DNA of 64,000 nucleotides from Lunatimonas sp. (GTDB lineage: Bacteria; Bacteroidota; Bacteroidia; Cytophagales; Cyclobacteriaceae): positions 47,720 through 111,719 of the forward strand of contig NZ_JAFIEU010000012.1 of NCBI RefSeq assembly GCF_020832325.1, read 5' to 3'. Below the pieces are notes generated by a model. That model saw only the letters and a program-made list of their open reading frames with translations. It ran no database searches and had not been told where the DNA came from. Made by a program: the position numbers and the translations under genes. The first letter of the stretch is position 1; each line of letters begins with the position of its first letter. Of this stretch, positions 1 through 9,759 are shown one piece after another.

Positions 1-939
1 GAATGGCACAATCCCCGTATAGAACCCTATGCGCCTCTTACCCTCAATCCTGCAAATGCCACGCTCCACTACGGCCAATCCGTGTTTGAAGGATTAAAAG
101 CGTATAAAAACGAAGCTGGAGAAGTGTTGGTTTTTCGACCCGACGCGAACCTACGCAGGCTAAATGAGTCAGCCAAGAGAATGTGCATACCCGAGGTTCC
201 CGAAGAGCTGTTTATGGAGGGCCTAGCCAGACTGCTAGAGGTAGATAGGGATTGGGTGCCCTCCAAGGCAGGCTGTTCACTGTATATCCGGCCGTTTATC
301 TTTGCCACAGACGATTTTCTGGGGATTCGACCTTCTCAAAAGTACAAGTTTATGATCCTTACCAGCCCGGTGGGACACTATTATTCCAAGCCGGTGGCGG
401 TAAAAGTGGAAACACACTACAGCCGGGCGATCGAAGGAGGAACTGGGTTTGCAAAGGCAGCCGGAAACTATGCAGGGTCACTGTTCCCGGCGTTGGCTGG
501 CCAAAAACAAGGATATGATCAGCTTCTTTGGACGGATGGAAAAACCCATCAGTACATCGAAGAAAGTGGAACGATGAACGTAATGTTTGTTATTAACGGC
601 GTATTGGTCACCGCACCTACCACTACGGGAACCATCCTAAAAGGTATCACCAGAGACAGCGTACTCACCCTGGCGAAAGAAATGGATATGCCTGTCGAAG
701 AGCGGTTTTTGCCGGTAGCGGAACTACAGGAATCACTGGAAAACGGAACATTACAGGAGGCATTTGGCACGGGAACCGCGGCTACGGTAGCCCATATCAG
801 ATTGATCCATGTGAACGGGAAAGACTTCGAACTTCCTCAAAAGCCTGCAGATGCGTTCTCTAACAGGGTCCTCCAAAAATTGGATGCCATCAAATACGGT
901 AAAGAAGAAGATCTGCGCGGTTGGGTATATAGGTATTGA
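1..939 (+). CDS. ilvE: Branched-chain amino acid aminotransferase, 5'-truncated by window
   Basis: PLP enzyme that transfers the amino group between leucine, isoleucine or valine and 2-oxoglutarate, the last step of branched-chain amino acid synthesis and first of their breakdown; cytosolic. The reading frame is open from base 1, so the true start lies outside the window; about 312 residues are visible of a family length near 350. Visible family motifs are LHYGQSVFEGLKAY near the start, GFAKAAGNYAGS with the PLP-binding lysine, and EESGTMNVMFV, which contacts the cofactor phosphate. The next gene starts about 480 bp downstream after an unrelated repeat region. Confidence 0.95.
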   Translation, partial: EWHNPRIEPYAPLTLNPANATLHYGQSVFEGLKAYKNEAGEVLVFRPDANLRRLNESAKRMCIPEVPEELFMEGLARLLEVDRDWVPSKAGCSLYIRPFIFATDDFLGIRPSQKYKFMILTSPVGHYYSKPVAVKVETHYSRAIEGGTGFAKAAGNYAGSLFPALAGQKQGYDQLLWTDGKTHQYIEESGTMNVMFVINGVLVTAPTTTGTILKGITRDSVLTLAKEMDMPVEERFLPVAELQESLENGTLQEAFGTGTAATVAHIRLIHVNGKDFELPQKPADAFSNRVLQKLDAIKYGKEEDLRGWVYRY

Positions 940-1217
940 CCAGTTGGGTATTGGGTAAGTGGATTCCTTTTCAATCCAGAATTTCCTTTAGTGTGAACTT
1001 AACAACGCCCACTCCCCAAGATTACACCCTGTACAAATACGGCACCAAAGGGGCAGCGGGAGACGGTACCAAGGGGCCAGTAGATGAGAGGGATCTGAGC
1101 CTAGGCCCGCCATGCGAACGTCTGGCAGTACGAAAGTATGCACCAACGGATAAATTCTCCACAGGTCGTAGGAGGGAGTATACCATCTTCAGACCTTCGT
1201 TCGGGCATCTGCCCACA
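940..1217. other. Intergenic DNA, no gene seen
   Basis: No convincing coding frame, RNA gene or terminator. Open frames here have no recognisable protein features. It is followed directly by the tandem leader repeats at 1218-1417. Confidence 0.5.
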
Positions 1218-1417
1218 GAAAAAACAAGTAAAGACACATGAAATCGAGTATGACGCAAGCGACACCCAGTGGGAGGATTATAATTGCGAGATTCCATGTG
1301 ACCGCCGAAAAACAATTATAGACACATGAAATCGAGCATGACCTAGCCGTCACACACTGGAATGATTATTTCCCATGCGAGATTCCATCTGACCTTTGAA
1401 AAACAAAAAATAAACAG
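1218..1417 (+). repeat. Two tandem copies of a ~90-bp leader repeat
   Basis: Two head-to-tail copies (A about 1218-1318, B about 1308-1417) share GACACATGAAATCGAG, GCGAGATTCCAT and an A-rich end reading AAAAACA. A third copy lies on the other strand at 39402-39515. Each unit begins with an ATGAAAT start-like sequence: ATGs fall at 1238, 1326 and 1418, 88 and 92 bp apart, and the last is the start of the next gene. Copy A has an open 27-codon mini-ORF (1238-1321); copy B is stopped after six codons. The position against a start codon matches the third copy, so a leader role is inferred. Confidence 0.7.
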
Positions 1418-1927
1418 ATGAAATTTTTCTTAGTTGCTACAACGTTGTTTTTGGTCCTTTCATTGGATTTAGCGGGACAAAGCTACCTGGTTCTTCAAAA
1501 AGGAGATAATCAAAAAACCCGCATCCGATACAAGGTGGGAGAAACCATGACATATAAACTCAGGGATATCCCCTACTACATGACAGATGTGATCCGGGAG
1601 ATTCAGCAGGGGCACTTACTTCTCGGCGAAAACATCGTCGCACCAAGACAAATTGAAATCATTGATATCCGTCAAAAAGACGAGCGAAACAGCACCCTTC
1701 GAAACCTTACGCTATTGCCGGCCGGAGCCGCGTTGCTGCTGCTAACAGCCGAGACGGTGAATAGCTTGTATGGAGAAGGAAGCATCCAATACAGCAATGC
1801 CTCCGTCGCCATAGCTGGCGGCTTAGTTGGCACTGCACTGATCATGTCACAGGTTCGGTACAAAAAGTTTCGGATAAAAGGAAGGAGGAACCTGCTCGTA
1901 CTGACCCAGGAAGAATGGGAAAAGTAA
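1418..1927 (+). CDS. Hypothetical exported protein, 169 aa
   Basis: Unrecognised protein. The N-terminus is a signal peptide (MKFFLVATTLFLVLSLDLAG) followed by a polar domain of about 80 residues with alternating hydrophobic residues, suggesting beta structure. Two hydrophobic stretches follow near residues 98-112 and 128-142, then a basic tail. It may be an inner-membrane or periplasmic protein. The ATG abuts the end of leader-repeat copy B. No partner gene is adjacent; prfB starts 160 bp downstream. No function is assigned. Confidence 0.7.
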   Translation: MKFFLVATTLFLVLSLDLAGQSYLVLQKGDNQKTRIRYKVGETMTYKLRDIPYYMTDVIREIQQGHLLLGENIVAPRQIEIIDIRQKDERNSTLRNLTLLPAGAALLLLTAETVNSLYGEGSIQYSNASVAIAGGLVGTALIMSQVRYKKFRIKGRRNLLVLTQEEWEK

Positions 1928-2087
1928 TCCGCTTTCGCTAACGGGAGCCGGAAATCACCGGCTATACGCAGATGCTACGGTGACACGTTAACGTCGATAC
2001 TTTTTCAGCAATCACCGATATTCCGAAGTTCAGATAGGTATTCCCTTTAAATTTTACGAAATTTGCATTTCAAAAAAATAACACATC

Positions 2088-3189
2088 ATGACACAAGACC
2101 AGTTGAAAGACTTGAAGGCCCGCGTTTCGGCCTTGAGGAGGTATCTTTGACTACGATCGTAAGAAAGCCGAAATAGAAGAATTTGAGGCCATTTCAGCTC
2201 AGCCGGATTTTTGGAACAATCCGGAGGAAGCCGAAAAGGTGATGAAACAAATCCAAGCACGAAAAGCGTGGACCTCCTCGTTTGAATCATTGGAAACCCA
2301 TCTGGGTGATTTGGAGGTATTGTATGAGTTTTACAATGCAGATGAAGTTTCCGAGGCCGAACTGAAAACTGAGTTTCTGAAAGTCCGAAAAGACCTGGAG
2401 GACTTAGAGTTGCGTAAAATGCTCAGCAGTGAGGAAGATCAGCTCAATGCCATGCTGGAGATCAATCCGGGAGCAGGCGGAACGGAAAGCAACGACTGGG
2501 CCTCCATCCTGATGCGAATGTACATCATGTGGGGTGAAAAAAACGGTTACAAAGTCCGTGAGGTTGACCTTCAGGAAGGTGAAGTGGCCGGTATCAAATC
2601 TGTTACGTTAGAATTTGAGGGACCCTTAGCCTATGGATTTTTAAAGTCAGAGATCGGTGTACACCGTTTGGTGCGTATATCCCCCTTTGATAGCGGCGGC
2701 CGTAGGCACACTTCCTTTGCTTCGGTGTACGTCTATCCGGTAGTGGATGACACGATCGAGATAGAAATCAACCCCTCGGACGTTGAATTTCACACCTCCC
2801 GGTCTGGAGGAGCGGGCGGTCAAAATGTAAACAAGGTAGAAACCAAAGTGCAGCTAACCCACAAACCCACGGGCATTGTGGTGGTTTGCCAGATAGAACG
2901 TTCTCAGTTAGCTAACAGGGAAAAAGCCATGCAAATGCTGAAATCCCGGCTCTACCAGTTGGAAATGGAAAAAAGAAATGCGGAACGTGCAAAGATCGAA
3001 TCCAATAAGATGAAAATTGATTTTGGATCCCAAATCCGAAATTACGTACTGCACCCCTATAAGCTGGCCAAGGACGCACGGACGGGCTACGAGACCTCCG
3101 ACGTGCAATCCGTATTGGACGGAGATCTGAATGAGTTTATCAAAGCCTTTCTACTTGCGCAGAGCGAAGAAGAGGCAGCGCGTGATTAA
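2088..3189 (+). CDS. prfB: Peptide chain release factor 2 with programmed +1 frameshift
   Basis: Recognises UGA and UAA in the ribosomal A site and triggers peptidyl-tRNA hydrolysis. Translation starts at 2088 and runs 20 codons to an in-frame TGA at 2148. The classic slippery context TATCTTTGAC is preceded by a Shine-Dalgarno-like AGGAGG at 2136-2141. A +1 shift (join 2088..2147, 2149..3189) gives about 366 residues, normal for RF2. The long frame carries the SPF codon-recognition tripeptide ([14 protein letters not shown]) and the catalytic GGQ ([11 protein letters not shown]). The UGA in its own message gives autoregulation by RF2 level, as known for this family. Confidence 0.97.
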
Positions 3190-3196
3190 CTGGTAT

Positions 3197-3226
3197 GCCT
3201 TCGAAGGATGATGATCCTTCGAAGGC
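3197..3226 (+). terminator. Hairpin after prfB
   Basis: Perfect 13-bp inverted repeat GCCTTCGAAGGAT (3197-3209) and its complement (3214-3226) with a 4-nt loop, seven bases after the prfB stop. The following tract TATCTAATT is only weakly U-rich, so termination is likely but not certain. Confidence 0.6.
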
Positions 3227-3299
3227 TATCTAATTCCTAGGCAGCAAATCCACCCCTCTCCCGACATCCGGCAGGTATCACCTTTCACCGCTTACCCAG

Positions 3300-4523
3300 T
3301 TGCTACCCCCACAGCCTTCCATATATAATTTGAACTTTTTCCTGCTGTGCACCAGCTATTTTCTGTTTTTCAGCAGTTTTAACATGATTATTCCAGAGCT
3401 GCCCGCATATCTAAGTAGTTTGGGGGGCGAAGACTACAAAGGCTATATCATTGCCTTGTTCACCCTTTCTGCGGCGCTTTCCCGCCCCTTTTCCGGCAAG
3501 CTTGCTGACCGCATCGGACGCATTCCCGTGATGGTCATGGGGGTGATCGTCTGTGTGGCGGTTAGCCTGCTTTACCCAGTCCTTACCACCGTGGGAGGAT
3601 TTCTTTTTCTGAGGTTTCTACACGGCTTTTCTACGGGATTCACGCCTACGGGGTCATCGGCATACTTAGCCGACATCATTCCTTTTCAAAAACGCGGAGA
3701 GGCCATGGGAATACAATCACTTTTCGGATCACTCGGAATGGCTGCGGGACCGGCACTGGGAGGCTATATCGCGGGAATTTGGGGTATAGAACCGCTGTTT
3801 TACCTTTCCGCTTTTATTTCACTCTTTTCCATTTTGATACTGTTTAATCTGAAGGAGACCTTGCAAAACAAAGAAAAACCCCGATGGAACCATCTAAAAT
3901 TAAGCCGATCTGAACTGGTAGAAACCCGCGTGTGGGCTCCATCTCTGATTTTAATATTTTCGGTGTTTTCATTTGGCGTGGTACTGACCATCATACCCGA
4001 CTACTCCGACCATCTCAACATGGAAAACAAAGGCCTTTTCTTTGCGGTGTTCACGATTGCCTCTCTGGCGATACGGGTATTGGCCGGACGTGCATCCGAT
4101 AAATTTGGACGAATTCCCGTACTAAAGGCAGCCACACTGACTATGGTAGCCGCCATGCTTACGGTCGCTTATGCAGATACCAAATGGATGCTACTGACAG
4201 GGGCGATACTGTATGGTTTCTCTATAGGCATGAACAATCCCACTATCACGGCCTGGACGATCGACCTCTCTCTCGAACGATTCCGAGGTAGAGCCCTTGC
4301 CACCATGTACATCGCTTTAGAAGCAGGAATTGGGCTGGGTGCATTGGTATCCGGATGGATCTTTGCAAACCAAGTGGAAAATTTCGGTAAGGTATTTACC
4401 ACCAGTGCGGCAGCAGCCGGTATCGCTTTTTTGCTGTTATGGTTAATTCCAAAAAATAACGCCCATCCAAGTGCCACCCCTGTCGCTGCCCACCACAGCG
4501 GAAGAGATCGTCCCGCCTCCTAA
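3300..4523 (+). CDS. MFS transporter, 407 aa
   Basis: Predicted 12-helix inner-membrane transporter of the major facilitator superfamily. The loop 2-3 signature is GKLADRIGRIPVMVMG, and a second copy after helix 8 reads GRASDKFGRIPVLK, the expected internal duplication. The helix 4-5 region FGSLGMAAGPALGGYIAG resembles drug/proton antiporters, but the substrate cannot be read from sequence. The frame opens with TTG at 3300; no ATG lies upstream of the first membrane helix in this frame, so TTG is the best start although weakly supported. It stands alone, convergent with hslU. Confidence 0.85.
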   Translation: MLPPQPSIYNLNFFLLCTSYFLFFSSFNMIIPELPAYLSSLGGEDYKGYIIALFTLSAALSRPFSGKLADRIGRIPVMVMGVIVCVAVSLLYPVLTTVGGFLFLRFLHGFSTGFTPTGSSAYLADIIPFQKRGEAMGIQSLFGSLGMAAGPALGGYIAGIWGIEPLFYLSAFISLFSILILFNLKETLQNKEKPRWNHLKLSRSELVETRVWAPSLILIFSVFSFGVVLTIIPDYSDHLNMENKGLFFAVFTIASLAIRVLAGRASDKFGRIPVLKAATLTMVAAMLTVAYADTKWMLLTGAILYGFSIGMNNPTITAWTIDLSLERFRGRALATMYIALEAGIGLGALVSGWIFANQVENFGKVFTTSAAAAGIAFLLLWLIPKNNAHPSATPVAAHHSGRDRPAS

Positions 4524-4551
4524 CCTCTCGATCTCACTGCTAAATGGCACA

Positions 4552-4586
4552 TCAAAAAATAAACCCCTGAGAGAGTTTCCCAGGGG
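4552..4586 (-). terminator. Rho-independent terminator of hslU
   Basis: On the minus strand CCCCTGGGA-AACTC-TCTCAGGGG forms a 9-bp stem (one G-U pair) followed by TTTATTTTTT. It begins 8 bp past the hslU stop codon. Confidence 0.85.
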
Positions 4587-4593
4587 CCTATTT

Positions 4594-5979
4594 CTACAGG
4601 ATATACTGCGAAAGGTCTCGGTTCTGAACCAAGGAACTCAATCGCTCTGTAACCATCTCCTTGGTAATCATAATTCTGCTATTTGGCATGATGGTATCCG
4701 GGACTTCAAACAAAAATTCATTGAGCAAATGGCTCATCACTGTGTGAAGACGCCGCGCACCGATGTTTTCTACTTCCTCATTGATGCGGAACGCCAATGC
4801 TGCCACTTCTTGGATGGCTTCATCGGAAAACTCCAGATAGACTTCCTCTGCCTCAAAGAGAGCCGCATATTGCTTGGTCAGCGCGTTTTTCGGCTCTTTT
4901 AAGATCCGATAAAAGTCATCTTGAGTCAAGCTGGTCAGTTCCACACGGATGGGGAAACGACCCTGCAACTCCGGTATCAAATCCGAAGGCTTTGCTACGT
5001 GAAAAGCTCCCGCTGCAATGAATAGCACGTGATCGGTATGAACCATCCCATATTTCGTATTGACCGCACTGCCTTCCACGATGGGCAGCAAATCCCGCTG
5101 CACACCCTCTCTACTCACATCAGGGCCTGAACCTCCCTTGCCGGATTTGGAGGCGATTTTATCGATTTCATCGATAAAAATAATCCCATTGTTTTCCGCT
5201 AGGCGAATGGCCTCCTCCTTGACTTCGTCAAAATCAATCAGCTTGGAAGCTTCCTCCTCCATCAGGATCTTTCGTGCCTCACGGATACTTACCTTACGCC
5301 TTTTGGTACGCTTTGGCATCATGTTGTTCAGCATATCCTGCAATCCAGCCATACTTGCCTCGTCCATCATCCCGTTGCCGATCATCCCAATTCCTGTAGA
5401 AGGAGATTGCTTTACGTTGATTTCCACCTTTCGCTCTTCCAGCTCGCCTTTTTGAAGCTTTTCACGGAATTTTTCCCGGGTGCGCTCATTCAGTTCCTGT
5501 TCGGACGCCTGATCGGGATTGAATCCAGCAGAAGTTGTCGCAGTACTGAAACCACTCCCCTTTACAGGAGGAATCAGAATATCCAGCAAAATATCCTCTA
5601 CGATCACAGCGGCCTTTTCTTTCACCTCTTCGTTCCTCACCTCCTTTACCAAGGTGACCGACTGTTCTACGAGATCCCGAACCATCGATTCCACGTCACG
5701 GCCCACGTAGCCGACTTCGGTGAACTTTGATGCCTCCACTTTGGTAAAAGGAGCTTGGGCGATTTTTGCCAGGCGCCGGGCTATTTCCGTTTTCCCTACC
5801 CCGGTGGAACCGATCATAAGGATATTATTGGGTACAATATCTCTTTGCAAATCTGATTTTACCATCAGCCTGCGTATTCTGTTTCGGAGTGCGATAGCTA
5901 CGTTCCGTTTGGCATCGTGCTGGCCGATGATGTATTTGTCCAGCTCAGCGACGATTTGTTTGGGTGTCAGATTGTTCAT
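4594..5979 (-). CDS. hslU: ATP-dependent protease ATPase subunit HslU
   Basis: AAA+ unfoldase that feeds substrates into the HslV peptidase (ClpYQ protease) in the cytosol. At 461 residues it is full length. Visible are Walker A (GSTGVGKTEIAR), the HslU pore region GYVGRDVESMVRDL, an inserted I-domain of variable sequence in the middle, Walker B (GIIFIDEIDKIA), and the sensor-2 motif IGARRLHTVM near the C-terminus. hslV is not next to it, so the peptidase must be encoded elsewhere. A terminator follows its stop; porQ ends about 20 bp upstream of its start, on the same strand. Confidence 0.97.
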   Translation of the reverse strand: MNNLTPKQIVAELDKYIIGQHDAKRNVAIALRNRIRRLMVKSDLQRDIVPNNILMIGSTGVGKTEIARRLAKIAQAPFTKVEASKFTEVGYVGRDVESMVRDLVEQSVTLVKEVRNEEVKEKAAVIVEDILLDILIPPVKGSGFSTATTSAGFNPDQASEQELNERTREKFREKLQKGELEERKVEINVKQSPSTGIGMIGNGMMDEASMAGLQDMLNNMMPKRTKRRKVSIREARKILMEEEASKLIDFDEVKEEAIRLAENNGIIFIDEIDKIASKSGKGGSGPDVSREGVQRDLLPIVEGSAVNTKYGMVHTDHVLFIAAGAFHVAKPSDLIPELQGRFPIRVELTSLTQDDFYRILKEPKNALTKQYAALFEAEEVYLEFSDEAIQEVAALAFRINEEVENIGARRLHTVMSHLLNEFLFEVPDTIMPNSRIMITKEMVTERLSSLVQNRDLSQYIL

Positions 5980-6000
5980 GGTATGGCTTCTTTGCCAAGG

Positions 6001-7017
6001 CTAAAACTTCCTCAGCGATTGTATGTTTGTATGTATTCCTAATAAATGTGCCGAGCCGGCTACCCGATAGGCGGAGATCGCATACGAAAGAGCAAACTTT
6101 GGCGCACGAAACAACAACCCTCCGGAGAATCCTCCCAACCCCCTTCCGTTGAAATCAGCAAACTCCTGGCGGACCAAATAGTTGTATCCTGCCCTTAGCT
6201 CCAGGGATTCGTGAACCAACACTTCGGCTCCTAGTACCAATCGTCTGAATAAACGATCAGAAAACCTGCCACTGCCTATCACGGTGCTTGGGACCACCAA
6301 AGAGTGGTCGGTATCGTACAGCAGGTTTCTCGCCGTGAGGTGAAACCGTACCGGCATATGTTCCGCTTTATAGCTAATTCCTACCCGCACATCCGAAGGG
6401 AGTCGGAGCGGCAATTCCTCCAGATAATTACGCAGCACCACCCCTACCTGCTTGGCTGTGATGGCGATGACCAAATCTTGCTCGGGATGGTGGTATCCCA
6501 GCCCGAGGTCAGCCACTAAGGCATAGGCTTGATAGCTCTCCAACACCGAGCCCATAAGCTTGATATTCAAACCGTACCGGAAGACACCTTTTGTGGCACC
6601 CAATGCAGCTGTCAGGGCAAACTCACTGGCGTGAAAGGTACCTAATGGAAACCCCACCTCATCGTATCCTTCAAACTCACCGTAATTAGCAAACTGAAGT
6701 CCTAGCGCTGCACGCCAACCCTCCCTTGGCTTCCAACCATAACCGACCGTGGCAAATTGTATATCTCCGGGAAAATGGAGATAGTGGGCGGATAGGGCAT
6801 CCCCTTCGGCGGAATCCAGCATCGCAGGATTTGAGAGAAACATCAAAGGGTCACTTCCCGAAGTAATGTTTACCCCTCCAAGTCCTGCCAATCCCGTAAA
6901 CGTAGGCTGATCGGCGAATCCAAAGGCGCTTTGGGAAACCTGCCCCAAAAGCGGATGGGAACCCCATACACAAAGAGTTCCCATCCAAAAGACTATATAG
7001 GCTACTTTAGCAGTCAC
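6001..7017 (-). CDS. porQ: Type IX secretion system protein PorQ
   Basis: Predicted outer-membrane beta-barrel of the PorV/PorQ (FadL-like) group. In established models PorQ works with PorZ and PorU at the type IX secretion attachment complex. The family start is visible: a hydrophobic signal segment, then FTGLAGLGGVNITSGSDPLM and FLSNPAML, then repeated amphipathic strands to the C-terminus. The frame is open to an ATG at 7062, but the GTG at 7017 places the signal peptide at the very N-terminus (MTAKVAYIVFWMGTLCVW), so I prefer it. Either start overlaps the 3' end of lon, implying translational coupling. Confidence 0.85.
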   Translation of the reverse strand: MTAKVAYIVFWMGTLCVWGSHPLLGQVSQSAFGFADQPTFTGLAGLGGVNITSGSDPLMFLSNPAMLDSAEGDALSAHYLHFPGDIQFATVGYGWKPREGWRAALGLQFANYGEFEGYDEVGFPLGTFHASEFALTAALGATKGVFRYGLNIKLMGSVLESYQAYALVADLGLGYHHPEQDLVIAITAKQVGVVLRNYLEELPLRLPSDVRVGISYKAEHMPVRFHLTARNLLYDTDHSLVVPSTVIGSGRFSDRLFRRLVLGAEVLVHESLELRAGYNYLVRQEFADFNGRGLGGFSGGLLFRAPKFALSYAISAYRVAGSAHLLGIHTNIQSLRKF

Positions 7018-9493
7018 CGGAGGTGTTCCGATGACTATCGAAGGTGAAAGGAAGGGGATCATCCACCAACTCTTCTAACAACGCAAAATCCAGCACCTCT
7101 TGCACATGCTCTACCAGGTGGAACGTGATTCCTTTCAGGTATCTATCGTCAATTTCCTCGAGATCTTTCTGGTTTTTCCTGCAAAGAATGATATCGGTAA
7201 TTCCTGCGCGCTTCGCCGCGAGTATCTTTTCCTTAATTCCACCTACGGGCATTACTTTTCCCCGAAGGGTGATTTCTCCCGTCATAGCGATTTTTGCCCG
7301 AACCTTCCGTTGGGTGTATGCAGATGCAATTGCGGTCAGCATGGTGATACCGGCAGAGGGGCCATCTTTGGGCACCGCACCGGCAGGAACGTGGATATGA
7401 AGGTCGTAATGGTCAAATACCCGGTGATCTATTCCCAACTTATCGGCTTTCGATCGAAGGTAGGAAAGTGCCGTCATCGCAGACTCCTTCATCACATCGC
7501 CCAATTGGCCCGAGAGGGTCAACTTACCTTTGCCTTTACTCAGACTTGCTTCAATAAAGAGTATCTCTCCACCCACAGAAGTCCATGCCAATCCGGTAAC
7601 TACACCCGAGACGCTGTTGTCCTGATATAATTCCTTATCAAACACCTCTCCACCCAGTACTTTCCGCACGGTCTGCGGGGTGATCTTCTTCTGATACGTT
7701 TCCTCCATAGCGATCGCCTTGGCTACGCTACGAGTTACCTTACCGATCAGTCGTTCTAGGTTTCGTACCCCTGACTCTCGGGTATAATCTTCTATGATCT
7801 TGACAATAGCCTCTCTGCTAAACAGGATGTCCTTCCCTTTCAATCCGTGCTCTTTGCGTTGTTTTGGGATTAGGTGCCGCACAGCGATTTCCACCTTTTC
7901 TTCGAGCGTGTAGCCTGTGACTTCGATGATCTCCATTCGATCTCTTAAGGCAGGCTGCAAGGTCTCTAACGTATTGGCTGTTGCAATAAACAGCACCTTG
8001 GACAGGTCGTATTCAATTTCAAGGTAATTATCGGAAAAGGCACTATTTTGCTCCGGGTCCAGTACTTCCAAAAACGCTGAGGACGGATCCCCGCGAAAAT
8101 CCGAGCTAAGCTTGTCGATTTCGTCCAGCACAAATACCGGATTGGAGGCCTTCACCTTTTTCATGTTTTGGATGATCTTACCGGGCATGGCACCCACGTA
8201 CGTTTTTCGATGTCCTCTGATTTCCGCCTCGTCGTGCAGACCGCCTAGCGACATACGCACGTATTTACGCCCCAAGGCCTTTGCGATAGACTTCCCAAGG
8301 GATGTCTTACCGACACCGGGAGGACCATACAGACAGAGAATTGGACCTTTCAGGTCATTCTTCAACTTCAGAACAGCCAGATATTCGATGATTCGCTCTT
8401 TGACTTTGTCAAGCCCAAAATGGTCCTTGTCCAGGACATTCTTTGCACGCTTCAGATCAAAATTATCGGTGGTAAACTCGTTCCACGGAAGCTCTACCAT
8501 CACCTCTGCATAATTTAGTGCAATGGGGTATTCCGCAGCAGACGGATTCATCCGCAGGATCTTAGATACTTCTTTTTCAAAATGACTCTTGACCTCTTTG
8601 GACCACTTCTTTTTCTTCCCCCTCATCAAAAGATCTTCTACCTCCTTTTCGGGACCCTCCTCTCCAAGTTCTGTCTGAAGGACCTTCATTTGCTGCCGCA
8701 AAAAATAATCCCGCTGCTGTTGATCGATGTCGGTGTGCACTTTCTTTTGGATCTCACTTTTGAGCTCCAGCATTTGAATATCCTTCATCATCAGCTCCAA
8801 CAACAGAGTCGCACGTTCTATGCCGTCGTTGATTTCCAGTAGCCGTTGTTTGGATTCTACTGGGGCATTGATATTGGAAGAAAGAAAATGAGTAAGGAAG
8901 GGGGTGCTGTCTATATTGTCCAATGCCACTTGGGCTTCCCGGGGTATTTCGGGATTTAACTGTAGAATCTTAAAGGCTGCCTCTTTGAGAGACTGCTCCA
9001 ATGCTTCTATTTCCTTGTTGTTTTTCGGAAAAGACTCCTCCAAATAATCCACTTTGGCAATAAAATAGGGATCATCCGATACCTCTTCCCGTATCTTAAA
9101 ACGCTTTTTGCCTTGTATGATGATGGTGGTATTGCCGTCGGGAAGCACGATCATTTTGATGATCTTGGCAAGGGTACCCACTCCATAAATATCCTGCCAT
9201 CCTGGGTCGTCTTGATTGGGGTTTCGCTGTGCACATACACCGATGAGCTTATCACCCTTTTGGGCTTTCTTCACGAGCCGAATAGAGCGTTGCCTTCCCA
9301 CAGTGATCGGAATCACCACTCCTGGAAAGAGTACTGTATTTCTGACAGACAAAATGGATATTTCATCCGAATAGTTGTCCTCCTTCACATTGTCTTCCTC
9401 TTCGTCGTCTGTTATCAGATGGATAAGCTCTCCGTCCCCAGAATAGTCTCCTAACAGCAATGATTGATATAGTTGATTTCCAAAATTGCTCAT
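7007..9493 (-). CDS. lon: ATP-dependent endopeptidase Lon
   Basis: Cytosolic AAA+ serine protease that removes misfolded and regulatory proteins. Domains in order are the N-terminal LON substrate domain (from about residue 45), a coiled-coil linker, the AAA+ module with Walker A GPPGVGKTSLGKSIA and Walker B PVFVLDEIDKL, and the C-terminal protease domain with the Ser-Lys dyad in DGPSAGITM and GGIKEKILAAKRAG. The frame is open from a GTG at 9514; the ATG at 9493 is taken as start. About 828 residues, normal. Its last codons overlap porQ. Confidence 0.97.
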   Translation of the reverse strand: MSNFGNQLYQSLLLGDYSGDGELIHLITDDEEEDNVKEDNYSDEISILSVRNTVLFPGVVIPITVGRQRSIRLVKKAQKGDKLIGVCAQRNPNQDDPGWQDIYGVGTLAKIIKMIVLPDGNTTIIIQGKKRFKIREEVSDDPYFIAKVDYLEESFPKNNKEIEALEQSLKEAAFKILQLNPEIPREAQVALDNIDSTPFLTHFLSSNINAPVESKQRLLEINDGIERATLLLELMMKDIQMLELKSEIQKKVHTDIDQQQRDYFLRQQMKVLQTELGEEGPEKEVEDLLMRGKKKKWSKEVKSHFEKEVSKILRMNPSAAEYPIALNYAEVMVELPWNEFTTDNFDLKRAKNVLDKDHFGLDKVKERIIEYLAVLKLKNDLKGPILCLYGPPGVGKTSLGKSIAKALGRKYVRMSLGGLHDEAEIRGHRKTYVGAMPGKIIQNMKKVKASNPVFVLDEIDKLSSDFRGDPSSAFLEVLDPEQNSAFSDNYLEIEYDLSKVLFIATANTLETLQPALRDRMEIIEVTGYTLEEKVEIAVRHLIPKQRKEHGLKGKDILFSREAIVKIIEDYTRESGVRNLERLIGKVTRSVAKAIAMEETYQKKITPQTVRKVLGGEVFDKELYQDNSVSGVVTGLAWTSVGGEILFIEASLSKGKGKLTLSGQLGDVMKESAMTALSYLRSKADKLGIDHRVFDHYDLHIHVPAGAVPKDGPSAGITMLTAIASAYTQRKVRAKIAMTGEITLRGKVMPVGGIKEKILAAKRAGITDIILCRKNQKDLEEIDDRYLKGITFHLVEHVQEVLDFALLEELVDDPLPFTFDSHRNTSGDC

Positions 9494-9759
9494 ATAGTCA
9501 ATATGACAGTACACATGTCATTTTAATTAAAATTTAGGCCAAAGGACCCGTTAGCATCGATTAAATAGTGTAAACAAGCCCTATGCCAATGTAACTTCAG
9601 ACACAAATTGTCAGCAGACCCATTAAGATATCACTTTATATTTCAAAAACAAAAACCCTGACTATACTGCTTAACCTAAGCGAGGACCAAACATCTCTGT
9701 ACAAATCCATCCCCTCCCGTTTTTCGTCTAGTCCTTCACGATATTGACAGGAAACAGAC

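Noticed and set aside
936..1329. Open frames of 60-100 codons after ilvE on both strands
   Set aside because: They run through the leader repeats, have no motifs and no plausible start signals.
7007..7062. Frameshift fusing lon and porQ
   Set aside because: Both proteins have complete family ends; the overlap is explained by a GTG start for porQ inside the lon 3' end.
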